Origin: Mycolicibacterium iranicum
GTDB taxonomy: Bacteria > Actinomycetota > Actinomycetes > Mycobacteriales > Mycobacteriaceae
Reading direction: 5' to 3'
DNA: 64,000 nucleotides
Assembly: GCF_014190915.1 (NCBI RefSeq)
Contig: NZ_JACHVU010000002.1
Coordinates: forward strand, 124,001-188,000
Below, in pieces: positions 53,788 to 61,165 of this stretch. Position 1 is the stretch's first letter. Each line of letters begins with the position of its first letter. The notes below the pieces were generated by a model. The model saw only the letters and a list, made by a program, of their open reading frames with translations. It was not told the DNA's origin and made no database searches. The position numbers and the translations under genes were made by a program.

Positions 53788-54132
53788 GTGTCTGACGACC
53801 CCCGGCCCGGAACTCGGCCGTACCTCGACGTGCTCGCCTATGTCGGGGCCCGGCTGGCGCTCGTTGCGGTGATGACAGCACTGATTCTCGGCGTCGGCCA
53901 CGTGATCGGGATTCGCGAATTCCCTGTCGTCGTGGCTTTGCTGTTCGCCATCGTGATCGCCCTGCCGTTGGGCATCTGGTTGTTCAGCCCGCTGCGTCGT
54001 CGCGCGACGGCGAGCATGGCCGCGATGGACGCCCGTCGTCGCCGCGACCGCGAACAGCTGCAGGCGCGGCTGCGCGGAGACGACGGCGGTACGGCTTCCC
54101 GTAGCGCCGACGGGGACGACGCCGCACGCTGA
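53788..54132 (+). CDS. DUF4229 membrane protein
   Basis: A 114-residue protein with two transmembrane helices (LAYVGARLALVAVMTALILG; FPVVVALLFAIVIALPLGIW) and an Arg-rich helical tail (ATASMAAMDARRRRDREQLQ). The GTG start lies 7 nt after TAGGCT (53775-53780), so it is probably leaderless. It is divergent from the 54-residue membrane protein by 49 bp. It matches Rv0531. Function unknown. Confidence 0.8.
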   Translation: MSDDPRPGTRPYLDVLAYVGARLALVAVMTALILGVGHVIGIREFPVVVALLFAIVIALPLGIWLFSPLRRRATASMAAMDARRRRDREQLQARLRGDDGGTASRSADGDDAAR

Positions 54133-54207
54133 CCCATCGCGGTCCGGCCCGCCTCTTTTCGCATTCTGTCGGCTTAGCTGAGGTGTGTGCTGGGTAACAG
54201 TTAAGGC

Positions 54208-54621
54208 ATGAACAACTCCCAGGTCATAGCTCGTTCGCGGGGGCTGCCGAACCACAGGGGTATCAGTAGCCCCAGGAATGCGGTCGGCCAGCGGCTCTAC
54301 CGGCGCTGGATGAACGAACTGTGGGCCGGCCGGCGCATCGCCGACGAACTCGTATCGCCCGATTTCGTCGGACATTGGCCCACCCGCGACGTGCGAGGTC
54401 CCGCCGAATTGCAGAGCGAGATCGACCGGACCCGCATGGCGTTCAAGGAACTGGTCTTCGTGTTGGAGGTCGGTCCGATGTTCGACGGGGACCTGATGGC
54501 CGCGCGGTGGATTGCTACCGGCTCAGGCAAGGACGGGCCCGCCCGATTCACCGGAAACGATCTCTTACGGATCTCTGACGGCAAGATCGTCGAGTTCTGG
54601 ACGGGCGCTTCGCGGGCCTAA
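54208..54621 (+). CDS. SnoaL-like polyketide cyclase/ester-cyclase fold protein
   Basis: A 137-residue protein. After a 25-residue polar start, RRWMNELWAGRRIADELVSPDFVGHWPTRD and ARFTGNDLLRISDGKIVEFW follow the SnoaL/NTF2-like alpha+beta cone fold, with a hydrophobic pocket. It may bind a small ligand rather than catalyse. It has a 4-bp tail-to-tail overlap with the TPR protein gene. Function unknown. Confidence 0.7.
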   Translation: MNNSQVIARSRGLPNHRGISSPRNAVGQRLYRRWMNELWAGRRIADELVSPDFVGHWPTRDVRGPAELQSEIDRTRMAFKELVFVLEVGPMFDGDLMAARWIATGSGKDGPARFTGNDLLRISDGKIVEFWTGASRA

Positions 54622-55328
54622 CCCGCGGCGTCGCGCAGTACTTGCCGCAACGCCTCGAGCGGGTCTCCGCCGACGTCGAGCTGTCGGAGATCGGGCGTCT
54701 GATCGGCGTCGGGCACGGAGGCCGGGGGCGCGGACGGTGTGGCGGCGGCAGGCGGCGGCGGGGACGGTGGTGCGAGGGGTGCCACCGTCCCCAGGCTCTG
54801 AAGCTTCGCCAGAACGCGAGCCTGGGCGTCCTGGCGCACGGCCTTGCGCTGCGGGTCGGGGTCGGCATTGCCGGCAAAGCACGATTCCGGCGCGTCGGCG
54901 ATCACGGTCAGCGCGCTCTCATAGCGCTCGCGCGCTTGATCGAGGCGCGCCTCCCAGGCGTCGATGTCACCCTGACGCTCTCTGACCAATTGGAGGTTGA
55001 CCCGGACGGGGCACGACTGTGCTGCGTCGGTGTGCGAGAGGGCGCTGGTGAACTCGGCGTCGGCGTCGTCGAGTCGGTCCTCCAGGACGGCCAGCCCGCC
55101 GGCGGCGATGTGGGCGTTGGCGGGCTGGACCACGTTGAGCACCTTGAGCATCGACACGTCGTCGCGGAGCGCACCGATGTCCCCGGCGGCGAAGTGTTCC
55201 TGTGCCGAATTCCCCAGGACGACGACCGAGATCAGCTTCACCGCCAGGGCGACGGCGAGAGCGACGGGTAGGGCCGAGAGCAGGAGCAGGCGTCGGCGCA
55301 GTCGCGTGCGGGCCGGTGCGCGCCTCAT
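54618..55328 (-). CDS. TPR-like membrane-anchored protein of the MoxR operon
   Basis: A 236-residue protein. A basic start and a hydrophobic helix (LLLLSALPVALAVALAVKLI) anchor it. Residues 50-150 have TPR-like amphipathic helices (NAHIAAGGLAVLEDRLDDAD; WEARLDQARERYESALTVIA). Residues 165-215 are Pro/Ala-rich. It is the last gene of the MoxR-DUF58-VWA operon and overlaps the VWA gene by ATGA. BatE-type proteins with TPR repeats fill this place in other bacteria. Confidence 0.72.
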   Translation of the reverse strand: MRRAPARTRLRRRLLLLSALPVALAVALAVKLISVVVLGNSAQEHFAAGDIGALRDDVSMLKVLNVVQPANAHIAAGGLAVLEDRLDDADAEFTSALSHTDAAQSCPVRVNLQLVRERQGDIDAWEARLDQARERYESALTVIADAPESCFAGNADPDPQRKAVRQDAQARVLAKLQSLGTVAPLAPPSPPPPAAATPSAPPASVPDADQTPDLRQLDVGGDPLEALRQVLRDAAG

Positions 55329-56230
55329 GAGAGCACCTCGCGACGGGTCGCGTTCGCGCGGCGCAGATCCCGTGCGGTGAGGAAGATCTCGCCGAGAAGC
55401 AGCAGCGAGGCCAGCACGGCGAATATCCAGTACAGCTCCACGCGCCGGGCGGGCTCGGCGCCCAGGGAGGCGTCAGGCTGCCCGGACGCGGCGTCCGCAT
55501 TGACCGGCAGCTCCCCGGCGGGACGGCTGACATAGGGCAGGCCGAGCTGGCCGGCGATGCCGCGCAGGGTCGCCTCCCCGGGGCCGTAACCGAGGACTGC
55601 TCCACCGTCGACTGCAGGGGTGTCGAAGACGCCCTGGGTCAGGGTGGATTCGGGAGCTCCCGAGCCGAGGTAGTACACGATGTTCGGCGCCTGGGGAAAC
55701 TGCTGACCGGCCGAGATCAACTGATAGCGGAGCACGTTGGCTGCTGCCGCGGCGTTGACCTCCCTGCTGTCCGCCCCCGGGTAGGGATTGAGGGCGTCGA
55801 CGACGGGCTGCAGGCTCCACGCGTCCGCCGACAGCGGCCAGTCGATGGCCGGGCGGGAGGCGAAAGCGATGACGGCGAACCGTGCGCCGGGGTTGGCGTC
55901 GATGAGCGTCTGCATGTCGTCGCGCATGGCCGCCATCCGCGGTGCCCCGTTGACGTCGGGGATCGCCGAGTCGGCGGAGCGGTCGACGACGAAGTAGACG
56001 TTGGCCCCCGACAGCGACTGCTGCGCCTGCGGGGTTTCGGCTGCCGAACCGGTGACCGGGCGGACCGCAGCCAGCAGCACGAGAAGCATCGCGCCGGTGG
56101 TGAGACACCAGCGCAGGACGGCGCGGCGCCCGGTGGTCGCGGCGAGCCGGAGCGCCACCGCGCGCAGCACGAGCAACGCCGCGGCGGCGACGGCGAGAAC
56201 GGCGATCGGCAGCACCGGGTCGAAGGTCAT
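55325..56230 (-). CDS. VWA-domain membrane protein, second copy
   Basis: A 301-residue protein. Two N-terminal helices (LPIAVLAVAAAALLVLRAVA; CLTTGAMLLVLLAAVRPVTG) precede a VWA fold and a final transmembrane helix (ELYWIFAVLASLLLLGEIFL). The MIDAS strand is VYFVVDRSADSAI: Asp and first Ser are kept but the third position is Asp instead of Ser. The BatA/BatB role of such proteins is scaffolding with a MoxR ATPase. The ATG overlaps the previous stop by 4 bp. Confidence 0.78.
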   Translation of the reverse strand: MTFDPVLPIAVLAVAAAALLVLRAVALRLAATTGRRAVLRWCLTTGAMLLVLLAAVRPVTGSAAETPQAQQSLSGANVYFVVDRSADSAIPDVNGAPRMAAMRDDMQTLIDANPGARFAVIAFASRPAIDWPLSADAWSLQPVVDALNPYPGADSREVNAAAAANVLRYQLISAGQQFPQAPNIVYYLGSGAPESTLTQGVFDTPAVDGGAVLGYGPGEATLRGIAGQLGLPYVSRPAGELPVNADAASGQPDASLGAEPARRVELYWIFAVLASLLLLGEIFLTARDLRRANATRREVLS

Positions 56231-57186
56231 CGCCGCACCGCCAGCAGAGAGACGCCCAGCAGCGCCGACAGTGCCAGCGCGGCAAGCACATACACGGTGG
56301 GTGCGTCCTCTCGAGTGTCGACCCGGTCGCCGGGGGCCGTGGGCGCTTCGGCCCGGATCGTGTCGAGCTGACGGTCCGTCTGGGCCGGATCGAACCGGAA
56401 GAACCGTCCGCCGGTCGCGTTCGTGGCCGCGCTCAGCGAGTCGGTGTCGCGGCCCGCGGTGGCGATCGCGTTGATCTGCACACCGGCGCGCTGCGCCATT
56501 TCGGTGGCCTGCGCGTCGGTGTACAGGGACGGCCGGGTGTCGCCGGGCGGTCGCAGCGCGCCCGGGCCCACGTAGATCAGGGATCGCCGGGTGTCCCCGG
56601 TGGTCTCGAATCCGGGAAAACCGGTGAGACACAACGCCAACGCGTCGGCGACGGTGGGGGAGTAGCCGTCGTACTCCACCGCAGCGGTGAAGACGGGGGC
56701 GGCGGGTGCGTTGCGGGCGTAGTCGGCGAGACGTCCGGCGGCGAACTGGTAGTCCCGGGTCATCGGCACCAGCCGCCGATTCAGCGACGTCAGCCCGATC
56801 CGTTCGGAGCCGTAGGTCGTCGCCTGGCGCGCGAAGTAGCCGAGGAACTTGGTGGTCGCCGCGTCGTCGACAGGGGCCCCGACACACAGCATGATGTCGT
56901 CGCGCGGGGCGGATTCGTCGGCGTCGGCGAACGTTCCGCTGGGCCGGGCGCCGACGAGGGCCGTCGCGATGCACAGGAGGACCAGCAGGCCCAGTGCCAC
57001 CGCGGCGGCCCGCGTCTGCCTGCGCACCACGGCCCGGTATTCAGGCAGGCGGGTTAGCCTCGCCGTGTTGGCCAAGGGCACTTGCCGATCCTGTCGACCC
57101 TTGACCGGCAGCAGCACCGCGACCGCGATCACCAGGATCACAGCACCGACACCCGCCGCGGCGACCGGCCACCATGTCAGCTCCAC
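56227..57186 (-). CDS. VWA-domain membrane protein, first copy, MIDAS lost
   Basis: A 319-residue protein with two N-terminal helices (VAAAGVGAVILVIAVAVLLP; AAAVALGLLVLLCIATALVG), a VWA-like domain and a C-terminal helix (VYVLAALALSALLGVSLLAV). The MIDAS region reads DIMLCVGAPVDDAA: the usual DxSxS is missing, so metal-dependent binding is doubtful. YVGPGALRPPGDTR and RFDPAQTDRQLDTI are late VWA segments. It overlaps the single-helix gene by 10 bp. It may be structural. Confidence 0.78.
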   Translation of the reverse strand: MELTWWPVAAAGVGAVILVIAVAVLLPVKGRQDRQVPLANTARLTRLPEYRAVVRRQTRAAAVALGLLVLLCIATALVGARPSGTFADADESAPRDDIMLCVGAPVDDAATTKFLGYFARQATTYGSERIGLTSLNRRLVPMTRDYQFAAGRLADYARNAPAAPVFTAAVEYDGYSPTVADALALCLTGFPGFETTGDTRRSLIYVGPGALRPPGDTRPSLYTDAQATEMAQRAGVQINAIATAGRDTDSLSAATNATGGRFFRFDPAQTDRQLDTIRAEAPTAPGDRVDTREDAPTVYVLAALALSALLGVSLLAVRR

Positions 57187-57650
57187 GAGCGGATCAACTC
57201 TTCGGTGTCGTCGCCCAGCCGGCCGACGTCGGCGTCGGAGGTCCTGTCGAACTGCGCGCTGCCCAGTGCCTCCAGAAGCGGTGCGGCGGGCGCGAGTTCA
57301 CTGGCAGCGATCGCGCGCACCTGCATGTACTGCGCCCGGGTACCCGTGGCCTGGTGCAGGAAGCTGCGCAGCGTGCAACTCAGCGCGGCGCCGGCCTGCT
57401 CGGCCGACAGTTCGCCGTCGCGATGCCGCCGCGTGATGTCCTTGACCGTCCTGGCGAAGCGGTGTCGCAGGAGCCTGCCGTGCAGGTCGTCGACACCCGG
57501 CAGCCGACGCAGGCGCTCCGACGGCATGGTCGCGACGATCACGGTGGCGAACCAGACGATGACCAGCAGCAGGATCGCCAATCCGAGCCACAGCCAGGCC
57601 GAGGAGTATCCCGGTGGGCCGCCGACGAATTCGAGGAGATCATCCGGCAC
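57177..57650 (-). CDS. single-helix operon protein (DUF4381-like)
   Basis: A 157-residue protein with one transmembrane helix (SAWLWLGLAILLLVIVWFAT) near residues 16-36 and a helical, basic cytoplasmic region (LHGRLLRHRFARTVKDITRR). This matches the short membrane protein usually found between DUF58 and VWA genes in MoxR operons. It overlaps the DUF58 gene by 11 bp and the VWA gene by 10 bp. Function unknown. Confidence 0.7.
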   Translation of the reverse strand: MPDDLLEFVGGPPGYSSAWLWLGLAILLLVIVWFATVIVATMPSERLRRLPGVDDLHGRLLRHRFARTVKDITRRHRDGELSAEQAGAALSCTLRSFLHQATGTRAQYMQVRAIAASELAPAAPLLEALGSAQFDRTSDADVGRLGDDTEELIRSWS

Positions 57651-58500
57651 GTGACCACACCCGCGTCATGTCGGTCAGTGCCCGCCGGATCTGGCCCGAT
57701 CCGGACACCGACGTGTGGGGGACGGCCCGGTCCGCCATCAGTTCCTCGAGGCGGCGCATCCGTCGCTCCTCGGCACGCTGATATGCGGCGACCACACGCG
57801 GATCGACCGACGCCGGTCCCAGCACGGGCCGCCCGGTGGCCACGTCATAGCCGCCGTCGGCCACTCCGGCTGCGGGCATGTCGGCGATCATCGCCCACAG
57901 AACGTCGTGACGGGATGTCAGCCTCGCCAGTGCCTCCTCGACCCGGTTGTCGGGTTCGGGTTCGTCGGACACCACCACGATGAGCATCGAATGGCGGTAA
58001 TGGCTTGCCACATAGGTCAATTGGCAGACGATGTCGCTCGGACCGTGGCGACCGGCATGGCTCTGGTAGCTCTGCAGCATGCTTTCGATGTGGTTCTCGC
58101 CCCGGCTCTGCCGTACCCGTAGGCTGCCGCGGGCGTCCCCGTACACCATGCCGATCTCGTCGGCGCGACCCAGCGTGATAAGCCCGACCGCACCCAGGAT
58201 GTGCATGGCGATCTCGCATTTGGTCTGTCCGCCGGGGGAGATGCCGACCATGTTCCGGCCCGCGTCGGCGACGAGCAGGATCTTGTGGTGCTTCTCGGAG
58301 ACGAACCGCTTGATCAGCACACTGCCGGAACGCGCGGAGGCCTTCCAGTCGATGTCGCGCACGTCGTCGCCCGGTACGTAGGGGCGGAGCTCATCGAATT
58401 CCAGTGTGCGCGTATGCAACAGCGAGTGCCGTCCGCCGTCGAGTAGCCCCCGGGTGTCGGTGCCGAAATGTGCTCTGGCTCGATTGAGGTGTTTTCCCAC
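57640..58500 (-). CDS. DUF58 protein
   Basis: A 286-residue protein with the DUF58 signature FDELRPYVPGDDVRDIDWKA near residues 35-54, followed by a VWA-like core: LVADAGRNM (MIDAS remnant), IGMVYGDARG, and IVVVSDEPEP. The last 60 residues are Arg-rich. In other bacteria DUF58 proteins are partners of MoxR ATPases in protein folding or assembly at the membrane. GTG start. It precedes the single-helix gene. Confidence 0.85.
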   Translation of the reverse strand: MGKHLNRARAHFGTDTRGLLDGGRHSLLHTRTLEFDELRPYVPGDDVRDIDWKASARSGSVLIKRFVSEKHHKILLVADAGRNMVGISPGGQTKCEIAMHILGAVGLITLGRADEIGMVYGDARGSLRVRQSRGENHIESMLQSYQSHAGRHGPSDIVCQLTYVASHYRHSMLIVVVSDEPEPDNRVEEALARLTSRHDVLWAMIADMPAAGVADGGYDVATGRPVLGPASVDPRVVAAYQRAEERRMRRLEELMADRAVPHTSVSGSGQIRRALTDMTRVWSRAG

Positions 58501-58512
58501 TGTGGCCGCCGC

Positions 58513-59514
58513 TCAGGGGACCCGGACCGCCTGCAGCACGGCGTCGATCACCCTGCCCGGGGTGACGCCCGCGCTGGCGGCCTCGAAGCCGAGGATGAGG
58601 CGGTGCTGCAGGACGCGGTGTGCCAGATCGGCGATGTCGCTGGGGATCACGTGGTTGCGGCCGGACAGCAGAGCCAGCGCGCGGGCGGCCGTGCACAGCG
58701 CGATCGTCGCGCGCGGGCTGGCGCCGTACTCGATCATCCTGGCCAGCTGGCTGGGCAGGTGGCTGCCCGGCTCCCGCGTGACGCCGACGAGACGGCTGGC
58801 GTACAGCATCAGATCGCGGCTCATGTAGATCTCGCGGGCGGCCCGTTGGAGGCGCCGGATGTCGTCGAGGGTGGCCACCGGCCGGCTGGGGTGGCTCTTG
58901 TCGAACAGGCCCGCGTCGAGGCGTGCGAGCACCTCGACCTCCTGTTCGGGGGTCGGATAGCGGACGATCTCCTTGAGCAGGAACCGGTCGGTCTGCGCCT
59001 CCGACAGCGCGTAGGTGCCTTCCTGGTCGACGGGGTTCTGCGTCGCGATCACCAGGAACGGTTCCGGGATGGGATAGATGGTGCCGGCGATGGTGGTCTG
59101 ACGTTCCTCCATCGCTTCGAGCATCGCGCTCTGGGTCTTCGCGCTGGAGCGGTTGATCTCGTCGAGCAGCACCACGTTGGCATGCACGGGACCTAGCTGG
59201 GTGACGAAGGAGGTGGTCGCCGCGTCGTAGACCTGGGTGCCGATGATGTCGCTGGGAAGCAGGTCCGGCGTGCACTGGATGCGCCGGAACTGCCCGTCGA
59301 TGGATTCGGCGACGACGCGCGCGGCGGTGGTCTTGGCCAGCCCCGGCACGCTCTCCAGCAGGATGTGCCCGCCGGTCAGCAGGCCGATGAGCAGCGTTTC
59401 CCGCAGGTGTTCCTGCCCGACCACCTTGGCCGAGAACGCGGCGGACAGCGCCGCGACCACGCGCTGCGCCTCGCGGGCGTCGTCGGACTCTCGGGGCATC
59501 GGGGCAGCAGTCAT
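58513..59514 (-). CDS. MoxR-family AAA+ ATPase
   Basis: A 333-residue AAA+ ATPase. Walker A is LLESVPGLAKTTAA near residues 50-63, Walker B is VLLDEINRSSAKTQSAMLEAM, and sensor I is IATQNPVDQEGTY. Arg finger and sensor II follow in YGASPRATIAL. It powers an assembly or remodelling reaction on a partner recruited by the VWA proteins. ATG 59514 starts the operon; an upstream frame adds unlikely sequence. The operon runs 59514 to 54618 with small gaps. Confidence 0.9.
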   Translation of the reverse strand: MTAAPMPRESDDAREAQRVVAALSAAFSAKVVGQEHLRETLLIGLLTGGHILLESVPGLAKTTAARVVAESIDGQFRRIQCTPDLLPSDIIGTQVYDAATTSFVTQLGPVHANVVLLDEINRSSAKTQSAMLEAMEERQTTIAGTIYPIPEPFLVIATQNPVDQEGTYALSEAQTDRFLLKEIVRYPTPEQEVEVLARLDAGLFDKSHPSRPVATLDDIRRLQRAAREIYMSRDLMLYASRLVGVTREPGSHLPSQLARMIEYGASPRATIALCTAARALALLSGRNHVIPSDIADLAHRVLQHRLILGFEAASAGVTPGRVIDAVLQAVRVP

Positions 59515-59601
59515 CCCGCTGCATGTACCACGCCGATCCCGGGCGCAAACCGGATCGAATCGGCGCCGGACGGCGGCCCCCGCCGGATTAGCCTGGTAGA
59601 C

Positions 59602-60035
59602 GTGGCCGAGGGGGTCTCCGAACATTTCAGCGACGACGGTCGGGCGGCGATCGCCGCGGCGGGCGAGGTGGCGCGGGAGACGCGGTCCACTGAAATAACC
59701 TCGGAGCACTTCTCGCCGGCCTGCTCCGTCACGCCGGGGACGACCTGACCGACCTGCTCGTTCCGTACGCCCTGACGGCCGAAACCGCGCGGCGACGCGT
59801 TGTTCCCGGCAGGCCCGGCGACCACGCGGTCAGCACGCCCTCCTTCTCGGCGCGGGTGAAGGAGGTCTTGAGCATCGCCAACTCCCAGGCACAGCATCAT
59901 GACGGCCGGATCGGCAGCGCGACGCTGTTCCTCGCGCTGATGATGCGCCGCGACAGCTCGGTCCTGGCTTACCTGCGCACCCCGGAGGAAATTGAAGACC
60001 TCACCACGGCGGCGTGGCAGCTGGCGGAGCGTTAG
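59602..60035 (+). pseudogene. Clp N-domain protein, frameshifted
   Basis: Reading from GTG 59602 gives a Clp N-terminal repeat: VAEGVSEHFSDDGRAAIAAA then TRSTEITSEHF. It breaks after position 59712, where one C appears missing: HF should continue LAGLLRHAGDDLTDLL, which is present in another frame to the TAG at 60033-60035. That second part has SFSARVKEVLSIANSQAQ and ATLFLALMMRRDSSVLA, the second Clp-N repeat. Without the shift it would be about 144 residues. It could be a true pseudogene or a sequencing error. Its 3' end overlaps menA by 4 bp. Confidence 0.7.
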
Positions 60036-60901
60036 CCGAAGCTCAGCGCGGCGGCGACCGCGACCGCCCACACCAGCATCGTCAGCCCGGTGTCCTTGAG
60101 CACCGGGATCAGCTCCCGGCCGCCGAGTCCGCCTCGCACCGGTGTGGCGGCCCGCACCGCCAGGGGCAGAGCCACCAGCCCGACCGCGCACCACGGCGTC
60201 GCGAGCATCAGCACCAGGGTCAGCGCGAACGCCACCACGAGCAGCGCCTGGAACATCACCCTCGTCTTGGCGTCGCCGAGCCGCACCGCCAGCGTGATCT
60301 TGTTCGACTGGGCGTCGGTGGGGATGTCGCGCAGGTTGTTGGCCACCAGCACCGCCGACGACAGGCACCCGGTCGCGACCGCGAGTGTGACGCCGACCCA
60401 GTCCACCCGCAGCGCCTGCGTGAACTGTGTGCCGAGCACCGCGACCAGTCCGAAGAACACGAACACCGCGACCTCGCCGAGACCGAGATAGCCATATGGC
60501 TTCGAGCCGCCGGTGTACAGCCACGCCCCGGCGATGCAGGCCGCGCCGACGGCAATCAGCCACGGCGCGGAGAACCACGCGAGCACGAGGCCCGCGGCGG
60601 CACCGACGGCAAGACTGACGATGGCCGCGGCCAACACCGACTTCGGCGCCGCGAGCTTCGACCCGACCAGGCGCAGGGGCCCGGACCGGACGTCGTCGGT
60701 GCCGCGGATGCCGTCGGAGTAGTCGTTGGCGTAGTTGACGCCGACGATCATCCCGACGGCGACGAGCAGGGCGAGCAGTGCCCGCCACCACGACGCGGCG
60801 TCCAGCCAGGCCGCGGCGCCGGTCCCGGCGATCACGGGGGCGACCGCGTTGGGCAGCGTGCGGGGACGCGCCCCCTCTACCCACTGCGCGAAACTGGCCA
60901 C
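60032..60901 (-). CDS. menA: 1,4-dihydroxy-2-naphthoate polyprenyltransferase
   Basis: A 289-residue, nine-helix UbiA-superfamily enzyme that attaches the polyprenyl tail in menaquinone synthesis. The two Asp-rich motifs are NYANDYSDG near residues 53-61 and NNLRDIPTD near 175-183. GTG start at 60901 is set by [20 protein letters not shown], which matches the known N-terminus of mycobacterial MenA. The reading frame stays open far upstream, but that part is noncoding. It matches Rv0534c. Confidence 0.96.
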   Translation of the reverse strand: MASFAQWVEGARPRTLPNAVAPVIAGTGAAAWLDAASWWRALLALLVAVGMIVGVNYANDYSDGIRGTDDVRSGPLRLVGSKLAAPKSVLAAAIVSLAVGAAAGLVLAWFSAPWLIAVGAACIAGAWLYTGGSKPYGYLGLGEVAVFVFFGLVAVLGTQFTQALRVDWVGVTLAVATGCLSSAVLVANNLRDIPTDAQSNKITLAVRLGDAKTRVMFQALLVVAFALTLVLMLATPWCAVGLVALPLAVRAATPVRGGLGGRELIPVLKDTGLTMLVWAVAVAAALSFG

Positions 60902-60943
60902 GATGGCCAGTCTTGCAGGTCCCGGCCGTGGCAGACTGGGCGC

Positions 60944-61165
60944 ATGGACGACCGGCTGAGCAAGGGCGAGATCGGCAAGGACGCGGTTCAGGAGATCGTC
61001 GCGGCCGGAGCATCCGCCGTCGGCGAGGTGGCCACGATCATCACGGGCGCGGTCAAGGACGTCGCGAACGCAGTCGGTGGATTCGCCACCGACGTGTTCG
61101 AGATCCGCGACGGCGCCCGGAAGGCGTCCCAGCAGCATCTGGACGAGGACGACATCGCCGACTAG
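60944..61165 (+). CDS. small conserved amphipathic protein
   Basis: A 73-residue protein ([40 protein letters not shown]), mostly one long amphipathic helix with Ala/Val faces and an acidic end. It resembles small membrane-associated or antitoxin-like helical proteins, but no family is recognised. It is divergent from menA (42 bp) and converges on the Emb-like gene with a 4-bp overlap. Codon use is typical of its neighbours. Confidence 0.6.
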   Translation: MDDRLSKGEIGKDAVQEIVAAGASAVGEVATIITGAVKDVANAVGGFATDVFEIRDGARKASQQHLDEDDIAD

